From Lachnospiraceae bacterium XBB2008 (lineage in GTDB: Bacteria > Bacillota > Clostridia > Lachnospirales > Lachnospiraceae): DNA of 64,000 nt. Below the pieces are notes generated by a model. That model was not told the origin of the DNA. It saw only the letters and a program-made list of their open reading frames with translations, and searched no databases. Positions 54,096 through 63,601 of the stretch are shown one piece after another; positions within the stretch are counted from its first letter, which is position 1; every line of letters starts with the position of its first letter. The DNA is taken from NCBI GenBank assembly GCA_900102235.1, contig FMVL01000007.1:124001-188000 (forward strand), written 5' to 3'. The translations under genes and the position numbers were made by a program.

Positions 54096-56251
54096 ATCGT
54101 CATACCCTCCTCGATATCGCCGTATGCCACCCAGTAGTTGGCATTATCCGAACCGCCCGCAATAAACTTGACAAGTCTGGTCGAACCGCTTTCATCTTTT
54201 ACTATCACATATGTATCATTACCGGTCTTGTATACATCCCTCTTCGGGATCAGGATGACATTATCCATTTTCCGGGCATCCGCCGTGACCGTAAACCTGA
54301 CTCTGTACCAGTATCCGTTACTGTTATCGGAACCGCCGGAGCCCGTCATGGCACTCATATCCTCCTGAGAAACCTTTACCAGAGAATATCCGATCCTCAT
54401 GGACTTGGACAATCCGAACGGATTCATGGATACGACCGTTCCTTCCGCATCATACGAATTACCGTTTGAATCCTTGCATGTAACCAGTGCGTTATCACCG
54501 TAAGAGAGGATCCCTCCCTTATCTTCAACTATGATATAGCATGAATCGTCGTTTGCGATCTGAAGGAGTTTTTCCTTGTAGTTTATGATGGATCCGGCTT
54601 TTATGTCACTGACATCTATTACTATTCCCGTATAAGGAGCTTTGAGCTCAAATACCCCCGAATACTTACCAATCTTTTCAAGCTGTCTGTTGAGCGACTC
54701 GATCGTTCTGTTCCTGTCACGGATCGCACGGTCAAGGGTTTCGAGTTCATCCTTGTTGTATGTAGTCCTCTTCTGTTCGTTCAGGTCGGCTATACGCTCG
54801 TTCTGACGCTGGATCTTACGCTGAATACGCTCTATCTCTATCGTATCTGCTACGACCTCTATCTTAGCCAGAGTCTGACCTTCGGTTATCTGCTCGAATC
54901 TGTCTACGCAGAGTTCGTTCAGATAGCAGACTCCGTTCTTCGCGGGATTGACGACCCATTCAGCTGTGGGATAACTTAAATATCCGTCTACATCAAATTC
55001 AGTGCAGACTGAACCCTTGCTTAATGTCTCGGATTTGTTTCCGATATCATATGGCACGTCATAAATGACCTTATCACCCTCGCTTAATCCGCTTAAGATC
55101 TGAATGAATGCGTTGTCAGACTGTCCGGTGGTGACCGGAGTATATACACTGTCGCCATCCTTATACAGATATACGAACTGTCCGTTATCGTCCTTGCTGA
55201 CAGCATCCTTGGGCACACAGAGTGCATTGGGGGTAACGGATTCCACAACGACTATTACGGCATATTGTCCGAGAGAAACTTTCCCCTCGGGATCGGAGAG
55301 TTTGAACGTAGTATATACTTCATCCTCCTTCTGCTTGAGGCGCCTGTATTCTTCCGGCTCCATGTTCTCATAGACAACTTCATATCGTTCTCCGTCTATG
55401 ATCGCATATATATCCGAAGCCTTGTTTACCGTCGATTTGCCGACGTATTCCGACTTGATCTCCATATTGGCGGGATCTCCGACAGCTACTATATTGGTGC
55501 CGATAGGAACGTTATCGCCGGCCATGACATAGTTTGCCGCTACGACAACGCCGTCTAAAGAAGACTTGACACCCGACTCTTCTTTTTCTTCGACCAGTCT
55601 GGATATCCGGGTCTCATTGTACTGATATTCCAGTTCAAAGAGCTCGCTCCTCTCACGATAGGCCTGTTCCATCTTCTCTCTGGCCATCCTGGTCTGTTTG
55701 ACCCTGCTTTCAAGAGGCATGGCTCCCTTAGCCCATCCCGCATAATACGGAGAATCCTCTTCGGGTGCCGATGAGAGCATGTTCTGATAGTTGGATGCAG
55801 CTTCAAACTCTTCTTTTTTGGCTTTGCCTATATCGATCAGATAATCGGATACATAATCGTTGTATTCCTGAAGGAGGACAGCATTTTCATCCTCGATATC
55901 CTCAATGGAATCATCCAGTCCTTCCACCATTGCATAAAAAAGCGTATCTCCTTCCGAAACGGGTTCACCGGGAAGAGCGTTGAAATTACCGAAAGGCTGA
56001 TCGGATTCATAGGAATACTCATATGTATCCGGACATACCACTCCCTGATATGTTGTCACGACAGACAGTTCACGTGTCTGTGCCGTAACAAAGCTTAATG
56101 CGCTTCCGACAGGATCTATAAGTTCAATGTCCTGCTCCGCTTCCGAAGAAGTATCCGTACTGTCCGCTGCGGATGCGCATCCGATCAGCATCGTTAAGAT
56201 GAGCATTATCGATATGCAATTTATAAGTCTTCTGTGCAAACTCAAGTTCAT
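54083..56251 (-). CDS. periplasmic-adaptor-like lipoprotein with two tandem HlyD modules
   Basis: 722 residues. Lipobox MLIGC (Cys25). Two successive adaptor modules can be seen: module 1 (about 60-410) with a long coiled hairpin around 120-225 and the end SGLSEGDKVIYDVPYDIG, and module 2 (about 425-722) with a hairpin of heptad-like sequence around 485-545 (RIQRKIQRQNERIADLNEQKR) and the end GDIEEGMTICSE. Usual adaptors are single modules of about 350-400 residues. It is read from a TAATG at the end of the other adaptor gene. It probably connects the exporter to the cell wall in a single-membrane cell. Confidence 0.83.
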   Translation of the reverse strand: MNLSLHRRLINCISIMLILTMLIGCASAADSTDTSSEAEQDIELIDPVGSALSFVTAQTRELSVVTTYQGVVCPDTYEYSYESDQPFGNFNALPGEPVSEGDTLFYAMVEGLDDSIEDIEDENAVLLQEYNDYVSDYLIDIGKAKKEEFEAASNYQNMLSSAPEEDSPYYAGWAKGAMPLESRVKQTRMAREKMEQAYRERSELFELEYQYNETRISRLVEEKEESGVKSSLDGVVVAANYVMAGDNVPIGTNIVAVGDPANMEIKSEYVGKSTVNKASDIYAIIDGERYEVVYENMEPEEYRRLKQKEDEVYTTFKLSDPEGKVSLGQYAVIVVVESVTPNALCVPKDAVSKDDNGQFVYLYKDGDSVYTPVTTGQSDNAFIQILSGLSEGDKVIYDVPYDIGNKSETLSKGSVCTEFDVDGYLSYPTAEWVVNPAKNGVCYLNELCVDRFEQITEGQTLAKIEVVADTIEIERIQRKIQRQNERIADLNEQKRTTYNKDELETLDRAIRDRNRTIESLNRQLEKIGKYSGVFELKAPYTGIVIDVSDIKAGSIINYKEKLLQIANDDSCYIIVEDKGGILSYGDNALVTCKDSNGNSYDAEGTVVSMNPFGLSKSMRIGYSLVKVSQEDMSAMTGSGGSDNSNGYWYRVRFTVTADARKMDNVILIPKRDVYKTGNDTYVIVKDESGSTRLVKFIAGGSDNANYWVAYGDIEEGMTICSE

Positions 56252-57360
56252 TACTTATAAACCACCTTATCTCCTTCATTGAGACCTGAAGTGACCTCTA
56301 CCAGGTCATCGCCTTCAAGTCCGGTCTCTATCCAGACTATCTGTCTGAAATCATTCTCGTCCAGAACATATACATAGGGCTTTCCGTCAGCATGATAGAT
56401 GGCTCCGACAGGAAGGGACAGAACCTGATCATGTCTGTCCAGCACCAACTTGATGGTAGCTGTCACGCCCACATCTATTCCTTCATTATCGGGACCCGAA
56501 AAAACTTCAAACACCTGTTTCTCACCCCATGAAGCCATATCCACGGGGACCACTTCATAATCGCCGGATGCGGATCCGTATACGATCTTCATCTCAACGG
56601 GTTCTCCCTCATGGAAATATGAAGCATAATCGGGTTCTTCGGTCTCAAAACGTCCGGAAGCATTATCAACGATCGTCATTACGACCTCGTCCTTCTTGGA
56701 AGTGGACCCTTCAAGGCCGTCTGCGACTGTATAGACTACGCCGTCCATCGTTGAATAGATGTGTCCGGAAGCATACTCGTTCTTTAGCGAAGCGAGCTTT
56801 CTTCTGTCAAATTCAAGTTCGTCGTTTAAATCTTCTCTTTTATATACAAAACTCTGTGTGATCGAATCCTGATTCTTCTGATATGCTGCAACATCATCCT
56901 CGCTTATATTGGGATTGTTGTACACAAAGTTGTTATATGCGCTCTGTTCATCAAATTTCTCAGCAGCGTCGAGATATCCGAGCTGCAGTTCGTTTTTGGC
57001 TATCCTGTATTCCAGTTCGTCGATCTGCTCCTGCAGATTGTCCTGAGAAAGTTCAATTAAGAGATCCCCGGCCTTAACCGAATCGCCGGGATTAACATAC
57101 ACTTTGGAAACACGTCGTCCGCCCGCATCAAAAGATACTGTCTGCTCTTTTAACTGCATATATGTAGCGGTAATTGATTTGGTCAGTATCACGTCATCAC
57201 GCGTAACTGCAACCAGGCCGTAAGACGATTCCTGAGTTTCATTCTCTATCACGACCACGTTTTCTTCTTCAACGGTCCCGCATCCGGCCGCCAAAACAGC
57301 TGTGAGCAACAAAGATGTGATAATATTCAGTTTTTTGATCTTGGTTCTTCTGTACTGCAC
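56251..57360 (-). CDS. HlyD/MacA-like adaptor lipoprotein
   Basis: 369 residues. Lipobox LAAGC (Cys27), then a lipoyl/beta-barrel adaptor with coiled-coil hairpin (about 108-205) and the C-terminal block ITSGLNEGDKVVYK-type (EVTSGLNEGDKVVYK). It is the first gene of the exporter unit, behind a strong hairpin that separates it from the sugar-binding lipoprotein. Together with the tandem adaptor the unit encodes three adaptor modules. Confidence 0.85.
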   Translation of the reverse strand: MQYRRTKIKKLNIITSLLLTAVLAAGCGTVEEENVVVIENETQESSYGLVAVTRDDVILTKSITATYMQLKEQTVSFDAGGRRVSKVYVNPGDSVKAGDLLIELSQDNLQEQIDELEYRIAKNELQLGYLDAAEKFDEQSAYNNFVYNNPNISEDDVAAYQKNQDSITQSFVYKREDLNDELEFDRRKLASLKNEYASGHIYSTMDGVVYTVADGLEGSTSKKDEVVMTIVDNASGRFETEEPDYASYFHEGEPVEMKIVYGSASGDYEVVPVDMASWGEKQVFEVFSGPDNEGIDVGVTATIKLVLDRHDQVLSLPVGAIYHADGKPYVYVLDENDFRQIVWIETGLEGDDLVEVTSGLNEGDKVVYK

Positions 57361-57384
57361 CGATGATAAGCTCCGTCAAAACGA

Positions 57385-57410
57385 CGGGCGGTGAAAGGAA
57401 ACACCGCCCG
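57385..57410 (-). terminator. hairpin between sugar-binding lipoprotein and exporter unit
   Basis: Arms CGGGCGGTG and CACCGCCCG with an 8-base loop; on the minus strand GTCGTTTTG follows. The T-run is short, so it may be a partial terminator or an mRNA-stabilising stem for the highly expressed binding protein. Confidence 0.6.
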
Positions 57411-57456
57411 CCGATCATTTAAAGGTATATTGCTGTTATCTTACCGGTAAGAAATC

Positions 57457-58950
57457 TTACTTGTTAGCGTCGTCGATATACTGCTTCCAGGTATCTGCGA
57501 TAGCCTCAACCTGCTCGGAAACAACGGCATTAGGTCCGATATTCCAGATAAGCTGAGGTCCGATATCCATCTGAGGGATCATGCCGTGGAATGCGATTGT
57601 ACCATGGTTAGCCTCAGACATCATAGGAATGGTCTCTTCACAAGCTCTTGAATCAAAGATTCCGTCCATTGCTCTGGAGATGAATCCGTTGTATCCCTCA
57701 TAACCTGCGGGATCATCGGTGTAAAGGTTCCAAGCAAAAGCGATCTTCCAAGCTCTGTCCTCATCATAGCATCCGGGGATGGCTGCAGGGTTGTTTGACC
57801 ATACGTTGATGTAATCCTTGCCCTGAGGTCCCTTAGGGAACATAACGAAGCCAAGCTCGTCCTGAACATCCTCAAGGAAGTTGCCGGGAGTACCGGCATA
57901 CTCATCCTCAACCATGAATGCTACATTACCGTTAAGGAACTCTTCCTTGTAGTAATCCCACTCAGCGCCCTCGGGATCATGCTGATCATACTTGGTGAAC
58001 ATATCAACAGTCCACTCAAGAGCTTCAAGGGTCTCGGGAGACTCAAGGTTGTAGAAGTATCCGTTAGCATCCTTACCTACATAAGAACCGCCGTTAGAGA
58101 ACACAGCAGCTGTAGTCATAACACCCTCGTTAAGAGTGAGGCCGTAGATGTCATCGGTACCGTCGTTATCGGTATCTCTCTGGCACTGTCCCATGAGCTC
58201 ATCAAACTTATCCCATGTCCAAGTGCCGTCAGCCTGCATATCATAGATGGTCTCAGGATCGATACCTGCATCCTGCAGAACTCTCTTGTTGAAGTATACA
58301 CCTGTACGAGGCTCGGAAATGCCTGCATACATAGCGTAGATAGCACCATCCTTACCATACTGCTCGTGAAGTTTGTTCATCTGGAACTTCTCGGCATTGA
58401 AGTCAAGGCAGTCAAGTGTGGACAGATCATACATAAGTCCGCTGGCCATAGCAGATGTGATAGCCGGGTCATCACGAAGAGTGAAGACATAGTTAACATC
58501 ATCGCCGCCTGAAGTTACGTAGTCAACGAAGTCCTGAGGAGTTGAGCCCCAATCGGAGATTGCAACCTGCTTAATCTTGAAGTTGTAAGTCTCCTGTGCC
58601 CACTCACGCCACTCCTGCTGAGCTTCCTCATAATCATTTGCAGGCTCTGCAGGCTCTTCGGGTGACCACCAGTCACGGATAACGATCTCCATGCCACCGA
58701 GGTCATAGGGATCGCCGTTCTCGTCTGTGAGGACTGTGTAAGGGCTAACCTCTTCTTCCTCTTCTGCTTCTTCCTCAACTGCTTCTTCAGTCTCAGCTTC
58801 AGCTGCAGGCTCTTCTACAGTCTCAGTTGCGGTGTCGTCAGCTGCGGGAGCTGCAGGAGTCTCTGCTGCGCCGCCACAGGCTGTAACACTCATAGCCATA
58901 GCTGCTACAGTAACAGCTGCTATGACCTTCTTTGCCATAGGCTTTTTCAT
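57457..58950 (-). CDS. sugar ABC transporter substrate-binding lipoprotein
   Basis: 497 residues. Lipobox SVTAC (Cys25), a Glu/Ala-rich acidic spacer (about 32-68), then a CUT1-type solute-binding fold (for example YFNKRVLQDAGIDPETIYDMQADGTWTWDKFDELM). It captures an oligosaccharide outside the cell for the two permeases upstream (59054-60962). No ATPase is in the cluster; CUT1 systems often share one. The specific sugar is not known, but the xylan enzymes nearby make xylo-oligosaccharides possible. SD AAGGAGG is ideal and a small GC hairpin (58978-58995) precedes it. Confidence 0.93.
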   Translation of the reverse strand: MKKPMAKKVIAAVTVAAMAMSVTACGGAAETPAAPAADDTATETVEEPAAEAETEEAVEEEAEEEEEVSPYTVLTDENGDPYDLGGMEIVIRDWWSPEEPAEPANDYEEAQQEWREWAQETYNFKIKQVAISDWGSTPQDFVDYVTSGGDDVNYVFTLRDDPAITSAMASGLMYDLSTLDCLDFNAEKFQMNKLHEQYGKDGAIYAMYAGISEPRTGVYFNKRVLQDAGIDPETIYDMQADGTWTWDKFDELMGQCQRDTDNDGTDDIYGLTLNEGVMTTAAVFSNGGSYVGKDANGYFYNLESPETLEALEWTVDMFTKYDQHDPEGAEWDYYKEEFLNGNVAFMVEDEYAGTPGNFLEDVQDELGFVMFPKGPQGKDYINVWSNNPAAIPGCYDEDRAWKIAFAWNLYTDDPAGYEGYNGFISRAMDGIFDSRACEETIPMMSEANHGTIAFHGMIPQMDIGPQLIWNIGPNAVVSEQVEAIADTWKQYIDDANK

Positions 58951-58977
58951 AGTTTAATCCTCCTTATGAAATGAATC

Positions 58978-58995
58978 GCGGACTATGGTTTCCGC
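58978..58995 (-). other. small hairpin upstream of the binding-protein gene
   Basis: Arms GCGGA and TCCGC with an 8-base loop in the 104-base gap between the MalG-like gene and the binding protein. It could stabilise or process the mRNA to give higher levels of the binding protein; no promoter is clear in the gap. Confidence 0.4.
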
Positions 58996-59053
58996 ATCTA
59001 TATAAACTGTGGTTTACAGCTTATACCAAATTAACCCGCCAACATACATAATA

Positions 59054-60058
59054 TCACATTTTGATACCTGTTGACGAAATACTCTCAACAAACTGTCTCT
59101 GTGCGAACAGATAAAGGATGATGAGCGGAAGGATGATCATCAGTGTACCGGTTGCCAGGATACAGTTCGAATACGCTATCGATATTGTAGTCTTAACGCC
59201 TGTGATCCTCTGAATATATGCTCCCAGTGAATCCACGATCCTCGACAGGGATGTACTTACAAGTGTAGTACCGCTTAAGAACATCCTGGAGTAGAATCCG
59301 TCCGTCCACTGCCAAACAAAGGCGAACAGGAAGCATGAAGTGATGATCGGTTTTGCTTCGGGAAGCATGATCCTCACAAATGTCTTGAGTGTGCCACACC
59401 CGTCAACATATGCCGCTTCCTCCATATCCGCAGGGATATTTCTGAAGAACTGTCTGATCATATAAATGTACAATCCGTTCTTCAGGCCCATGCACCCCGC
59501 ACTTATCAGATAATACGGCAAGATCGAACCGCGAAGGTTGATCGTATCTCCCGTGATCAGTTTGATGATACCCAGAACATCGAAAAACCTGAAATGCAGA
59601 TGCAGTGAACTCGATATCGTCTGCGGCGGGATCAGTATAACAAGTATAACACAAAGGAACCAGAATTTCTTAAAGGGGAATTCAAACCTCGCAAACCCGT
59701 ATCCCACCAGCGTACACACTACGATCTGAAGCACGGCTATCGTAAGAGAGATGATAAAGGAATTGAATATGCCCTTCTTATAATTCATCAGTTCGGCAGC
59801 CAGCTTGTAATTATCTGTCGTGAAATGCTCGGGGATACTGATAACTATGGGATTATACAGATCCTGCTCCGTCATGAAGCTTACGGATATCTTGTTGAGT
59901 ATGGGCTGAAGGATCATAAAGCACATACCGAACAGAAGGATGAATCTGCAGAAGCTCACACCGTATTCAAGTATCCTCTTCCTGAGCAGATATCCGCCGG
60001 ATTTACGGTTCCTCTCCCAAAAGTTTTCAAATGTCTTAGCTTTTGTTTTCTTACTCAT
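59054..60058 (-). CDS. carbohydrate ABC transporter permease, MalG-like
   Basis: 334 residues with six membrane helices. The EAA loop reads EEAAYVDGCGTLKTFVRIMLPEAKP and binds the ATPase. The N-terminus is unusually long and basic (MSKKTKAKTFENFWERNRKSGGYLL). It overlaps the MalF-like gene by 8 bases. Confidence 0.92.
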   Translation of the reverse strand: MSKKTKAKTFENFWERNRKSGGYLLRKRILEYGVSFCRFILLFGMCFMILQPILNKISVSFMTEQDLYNPIVISIPEHFTTDNYKLAAELMNYKKGIFNSFIISLTIAVLQIVVCTLVGYGFARFEFPFKKFWFLCVILVILIPPQTISSSLHLHFRFFDVLGIIKLITGDTINLRGSILPYYLISAGCMGLKNGLYIYMIRQFFRNIPADMEEAAYVDGCGTLKTFVRIMLPEAKPIITSCFLFAFVWQWTDGFYSRMFLSGTTLVSTSLSRIVDSLGAYIQRITGVKTTISIAYSNCILATGTLMIILPLIILYLFAQRQFVESISSTGIKM

Positions 60059-60962
60059 AGTAGTAAACCCCCTTGGATATGATGCCCGCGGTGATTCCTA
60101 CAAAGGCAAGCACGACCACGAAATAAACCCACGACATCGCAGATGCCAATCCGTAATTCATCTGATCGATCATGACCTTCTGGATCTTCTCGATAACACC
60201 GTTGTCGGAACGCATACAGAAATCGATAACGGTATAGATCCAGTTTACGAGGAACAGGGAGCTGATCATCGGGAATGTGATCTTCCACAGGCTCTCCCAC
60301 TTCGTACATCCTTCGATGTCAGCTGCTTCATACATGCTTGAAGAGATCGTCTGCAGACCTGACAGGAAGATGATTATCTGGATACCGGATGCGATAGCCA
60401 CATCATATATGTTATCGATGATCTCAAATACTTCTTCAAAAGCTCTTGTACCGACACCCGCAGTCGTAAGTACCTGCTCAAGAGCATCCGTGATACTGAT
60501 ATTGGATGTTGTTGTCTCTATCTGCTGAGCCAGAGTTGCCATCAGCTGGTTATCCGATTCAAGGCCCAGGATAACACCCGAAGAAAGGATAACAGGCAGG
60601 AAGAATACAGCTCTGACCAAAGCTCTTCCCTTGAAATTCTGATTGATTATCAGCGCTACAAAGAAACTGAATACCATAATGGCCAGTGAATATACGATCA
60701 TTCTGGAGATCTCTTCCACGAGCAGTCTGGTGTATTCGGGATCGACCGTGAATGCCGTTTTGTAATTCACGATACCCTGCCATATAGGATCAAATATACC
60801 GGAACCCAGCTGCACATCGCAGAAACTCATGTAGAGTGACTGGAAGAAGGGCTTAACCATGAAGGCCAGAAATCCTATGATGAACGGTGATATGAACAGA
60901 TATCCCGCTATCGCCTTTCTCTTCTGAAGCCCGGCCAGCTTTTTAGTGTTTTTCCTCATCAT
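60051..60962 (-). CDS. carbohydrate ABC transporter permease, MalF-like
   Basis: 303 residues with six helices. The N-terminal AIAGYLFISPFIIGFLAF is typical of the family, and the EAA loop is YEAADIEGCTKWESLWKITFPM. An extra segment (about 120-190) lies between helices. Start at either of two Met codons behind GGAGG. It follows the DUF5696 gene by 20 bases. Confidence 0.92.
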   Translation of the reverse strand: MMRKNTKKLAGLQKRKAIAGYLFISPFIIGFLAFMVKPFFQSLYMSFCDVQLGSGIFDPIWQGIVNYKTAFTVDPEYTRLLVEEISRMIVYSLAIMVFSFFVALIINQNFKGRALVRAVFFLPVILSSGVILGLESDNQLMATLAQQIETTTSNISITDALEQVLTTAGVGTRAFEEVFEIIDNIYDVAIASGIQIIIFLSGLQTISSSMYEAADIEGCTKWESLWKITFPMISSLFLVNWIYTVIDFCMRSDNGVIEKIQKVMIDQMNYGLASAMSWVYFVVVLAFVGITAGIISKGVYYYE

Positions 60963-60982
60963 AATCCTCCAAACCGCCGTGT

Positions 60983-63571
60983 TTATCTTACAACCAGATA
61001 ATCTCTGGCAGGAACGGTCACACCGTCAACGTCATAATCGGAATAACCGTAATTGACGTAAACCTTTGTTCCGTCTTCATATTCAGTACAGGAAACGTTC
61101 TCAGTGAGTTTACTGTGTGCACTCATCTCCTGATTGAAGGTGTGACCAAGTTCCGAATTGTATCTGTTATATGTTTCAACTATATCCTTGTGGCAGGAAT
61201 CAAATTCCGAACCGTAATACTCGGTATACAGCGTCTTCTGGAGCACGTAGGCGCTCTCTTTCATGATCGTATAGGAAAGTCCGGCACCGTACTCGGCTGC
61301 ACAAAGAACGGCTTCCTCAGCATTACCGCAGATATTGACAGGTTTGCCGGTGTAATCGATATAACCGTGAAGAGCCAGCTGATAGAAAGGGATATACTCG
61401 TCAAGGATCGTGTATTCGCTTCCTCTTAAGTCCATCTCGGTCACTACATCCACATAAGGTACCGCATAGTCATTACCCATATTGATCATAACCCTGGTGG
61501 AATCCAGACTCTTGAATCTTTCCTCCTGAAGTTTGGACACCGCCTCTCTCGAATGAGGATTCTTTCTGTAGAAGTCACTGGACAGATCGCGTCCGTCATT
61601 CTCAAACGAAGCTCCCACACCGTACTTCTGAGCCTGGGAAGAAAGGTTATCGGACATATTTCCTGCTATGTCGGTATGAAGCAGGTAATAAGGATCAAGG
61701 TCGTCTCTCTGCGCATATGTGGTACGACTGTATTCCATAAGCTGTACACGCTCTTTACTGATCAGCTTGGCTGCATCGGTATATGAGAAGAATCCGTCGG
61801 TTATGTTCGAATCCCATGCATACTGGGTTATACCGTTCAGATAGAGGTTTGCCCCCATTCCGTTCACGGTATCGGCAAGAGCCTGAAGGTCTTTTCCCGA
61901 TCCGAGTTTGGAATTGATGCGGATCCGCTTCAATACCTTCTGTTTCACACCGCCGTTACACCATCCGCTCAGTTTGACGGACATGTTGTTCAGGCCCTCA
62001 TCATGGAGCGTGGTAAGCATCTGGCCGGCTTCATCGAATGTAGTGAGTTTCAGAGGTCTCGATACCGGTACGCCGACAACCTGCTTGATCTTATCTACGG
62101 CGCCCACAACTTCGATGACTACGGGAGCATTCGAATCGGTATTGAGGCTTAAGTACTGACCGTACTTATCCTTGAGATAATCTCTGTAATCCTTGGCCAT
62201 CTCCGTGTAATCACCGCTCGAAACAAAGCTGTATCTCTGAACAAGTGATTCATCGGGAAGCGACTCAACATATTTATACACGTCGGAATTAGCTATATCA
62301 CCGACATCATACTGCTCTCTCTGACAGATCGAGTAGATCGCATTTACATAGTTATATGAATGGTTCTTTCCGGCTATATCGGCCTGGATCGCCGCATAAC
62401 TCCTTCCGTCTTCAAGTACACAGATAAAGGAATCGTCACCGCTCGCAACACCGTATACCGCATAATAAGTTCTGGTATTGTGAACGACAGCCTTACGGGT
62501 AAGGCACATATCCCATCCGTATACATTGGCATAATAGTTGTTCTGCGAGGTCTTGCCGTTATTGAAATTGATCAGTGATCCGCCGCCCTCGGGAACCATC
62601 AGATATCCGGTATCTTCCGGACCACCTGCTCCGAAATAAGGAAGCGGTGTCAGCGTGTAGATCGGATAATCGCTCTTATACTGCATATCGGAGAAAGGTA
62701 TCTCCACAGTCATATCGTCTCCGTCGAGCCTGTAGATCATGCTGACATCGAAGATGGGCTTATCGGAAGATTTTACCGAAAGGTCGAGTTCCTTGTCGGC
62801 AGTGAAATCATCATATGTATATCCGGCTGCCTCAAATATGCCCTGCAGCTTCTTTCTTACGCTCTCCTTGGTGGAGCTTCTCAGTATGTAAAGTTTCTGA
62901 TTCGCAAGCTCGGGATAATTGGCAAGCAGTTCGTCCTTATCATCCTTGGGGCTGAGTTTGTTTATATCGTATTTCTTGTAATACTGGGATACCACGGTAA
63001 CATCGCTGTCATCCATGAGTGAAGTCCATTTGTCATAGGACTCCTTGGTCATAACGGTAGGAATAACATACTCCTTCTCAACATTACCGAGCGAGTAGTC
63101 TACTCTGATATAGTCATCACCCTGCTCGATCTCATATATGCCGTTGGCAATACTCATGTCAAAGCAGTTAAGTGAAGTCTCAAGACCGGTCTCAACGGCA
63201 TATGACATAAGAAGAGGTGACTGAAGTTTATTCTTCTCCTCGGGAAGTGCCGCGGGATCATCGGCTGCACCCTGAGGGTTCGAATACCATACCTTGCCCG
63301 TCTCCTTAACTTCCACGGTAAACTGAGTGGTAAGGGGATCCATGGTGAATATAAGATAGTCGTTCTCCATGACTACGGGTTTCTCATCCCCTGCAAAAGC
63401 GCGTATCTCGACAACTTCCTCAGGTTTCTCGATATTCTGGTAATTGATGACGAAGAATATCACTCCGAAGATTATTGCAGCGAGCACGGTAGGAAAGATC
63501 AGACTTTTTACGGTCTCTTTGATCTTGTTATTCCGCTCTGTTATTAATTCCTGATTTTTCTCTCTTCTCAT
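60983..63571 (-). CDS. DUF5696 protein, membrane-anchored, possible glycoside hydrolase-like barrel
   Basis: 862 residues. One membrane helix at about 24-44, so the rest is outside the cell. The N-terminal third is beta-rich (about 55-330). The C-terminal half (about 480-800) alternates strands and helices like a TIM barrel (LTTLHDEGLNNMSVKLSGWCNGG, YLNGITQYAWDS, YLLHTDIAGNMS, FENDGRDLSSDFY, MGNDYAVPYVDVVTEMDLRG). From memory such DUF5696 proteins stand next to Yip1 proteins and CUT1 transporters in Firmicutes. The barrel acids Asp/Glu could be catalytic, but activity is not shown. Confidence 0.75.
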   Translation of the reverse strand: MRREKNQELITERNNKIKETVKSLIFPTVLAAIIFGVIFFVINYQNIEKPEEVVEIRAFAGDEKPVVMENDYLIFTMDPLTTQFTVEVKETGKVWYSNPQGAADDPAALPEEKNKLQSPLLMSYAVETGLETSLNCFDMSIANGIYEIEQGDDYIRVDYSLGNVEKEYVIPTVMTKESYDKWTSLMDDSDVTVVSQYYKKYDINKLSPKDDKDELLANYPELANQKLYILRSSTKESVRKKLQGIFEAAGYTYDDFTADKELDLSVKSSDKPIFDVSMIYRLDGDDMTVEIPFSDMQYKSDYPIYTLTPLPYFGAGGPEDTGYLMVPEGGGSLINFNNGKTSQNNYYANVYGWDMCLTRKAVVHNTRTYYAVYGVASGDDSFICVLEDGRSYAAIQADIAGKNHSYNYVNAIYSICQREQYDVGDIANSDVYKYVESLPDESLVQRYSFVSSGDYTEMAKDYRDYLKDKYGQYLSLNTDSNAPVVIEVVGAVDKIKQVVGVPVSRPLKLTTFDEAGQMLTTLHDEGLNNMSVKLSGWCNGGVKQKVLKRIRINSKLGSGKDLQALADTVNGMGANLYLNGITQYAWDSNITDGFFSYTDAAKLISKERVQLMEYSRTTYAQRDDLDPYYLLHTDIAGNMSDNLSSQAQKYGVGASFENDGRDLSSDFYRKNPHSREAVSKLQEERFKSLDSTRVMINMGNDYAVPYVDVVTEMDLRGSEYTILDEYIPFYQLALHGYIDYTGKPVNICGNAEEAVLCAAEYGAGLSYTIMKESAYVLQKTLYTEYYGSEFDSCHKDIVETYNRYNSELGHTFNQEMSAHSKLTENVSCTEYEDGTKVYVNYGYSDYDVDGVTVPARDYLVVR

Positions 63572-63601
63572 TTGAGCTCCTGAACGATCTTTATTTATTC
63601 A

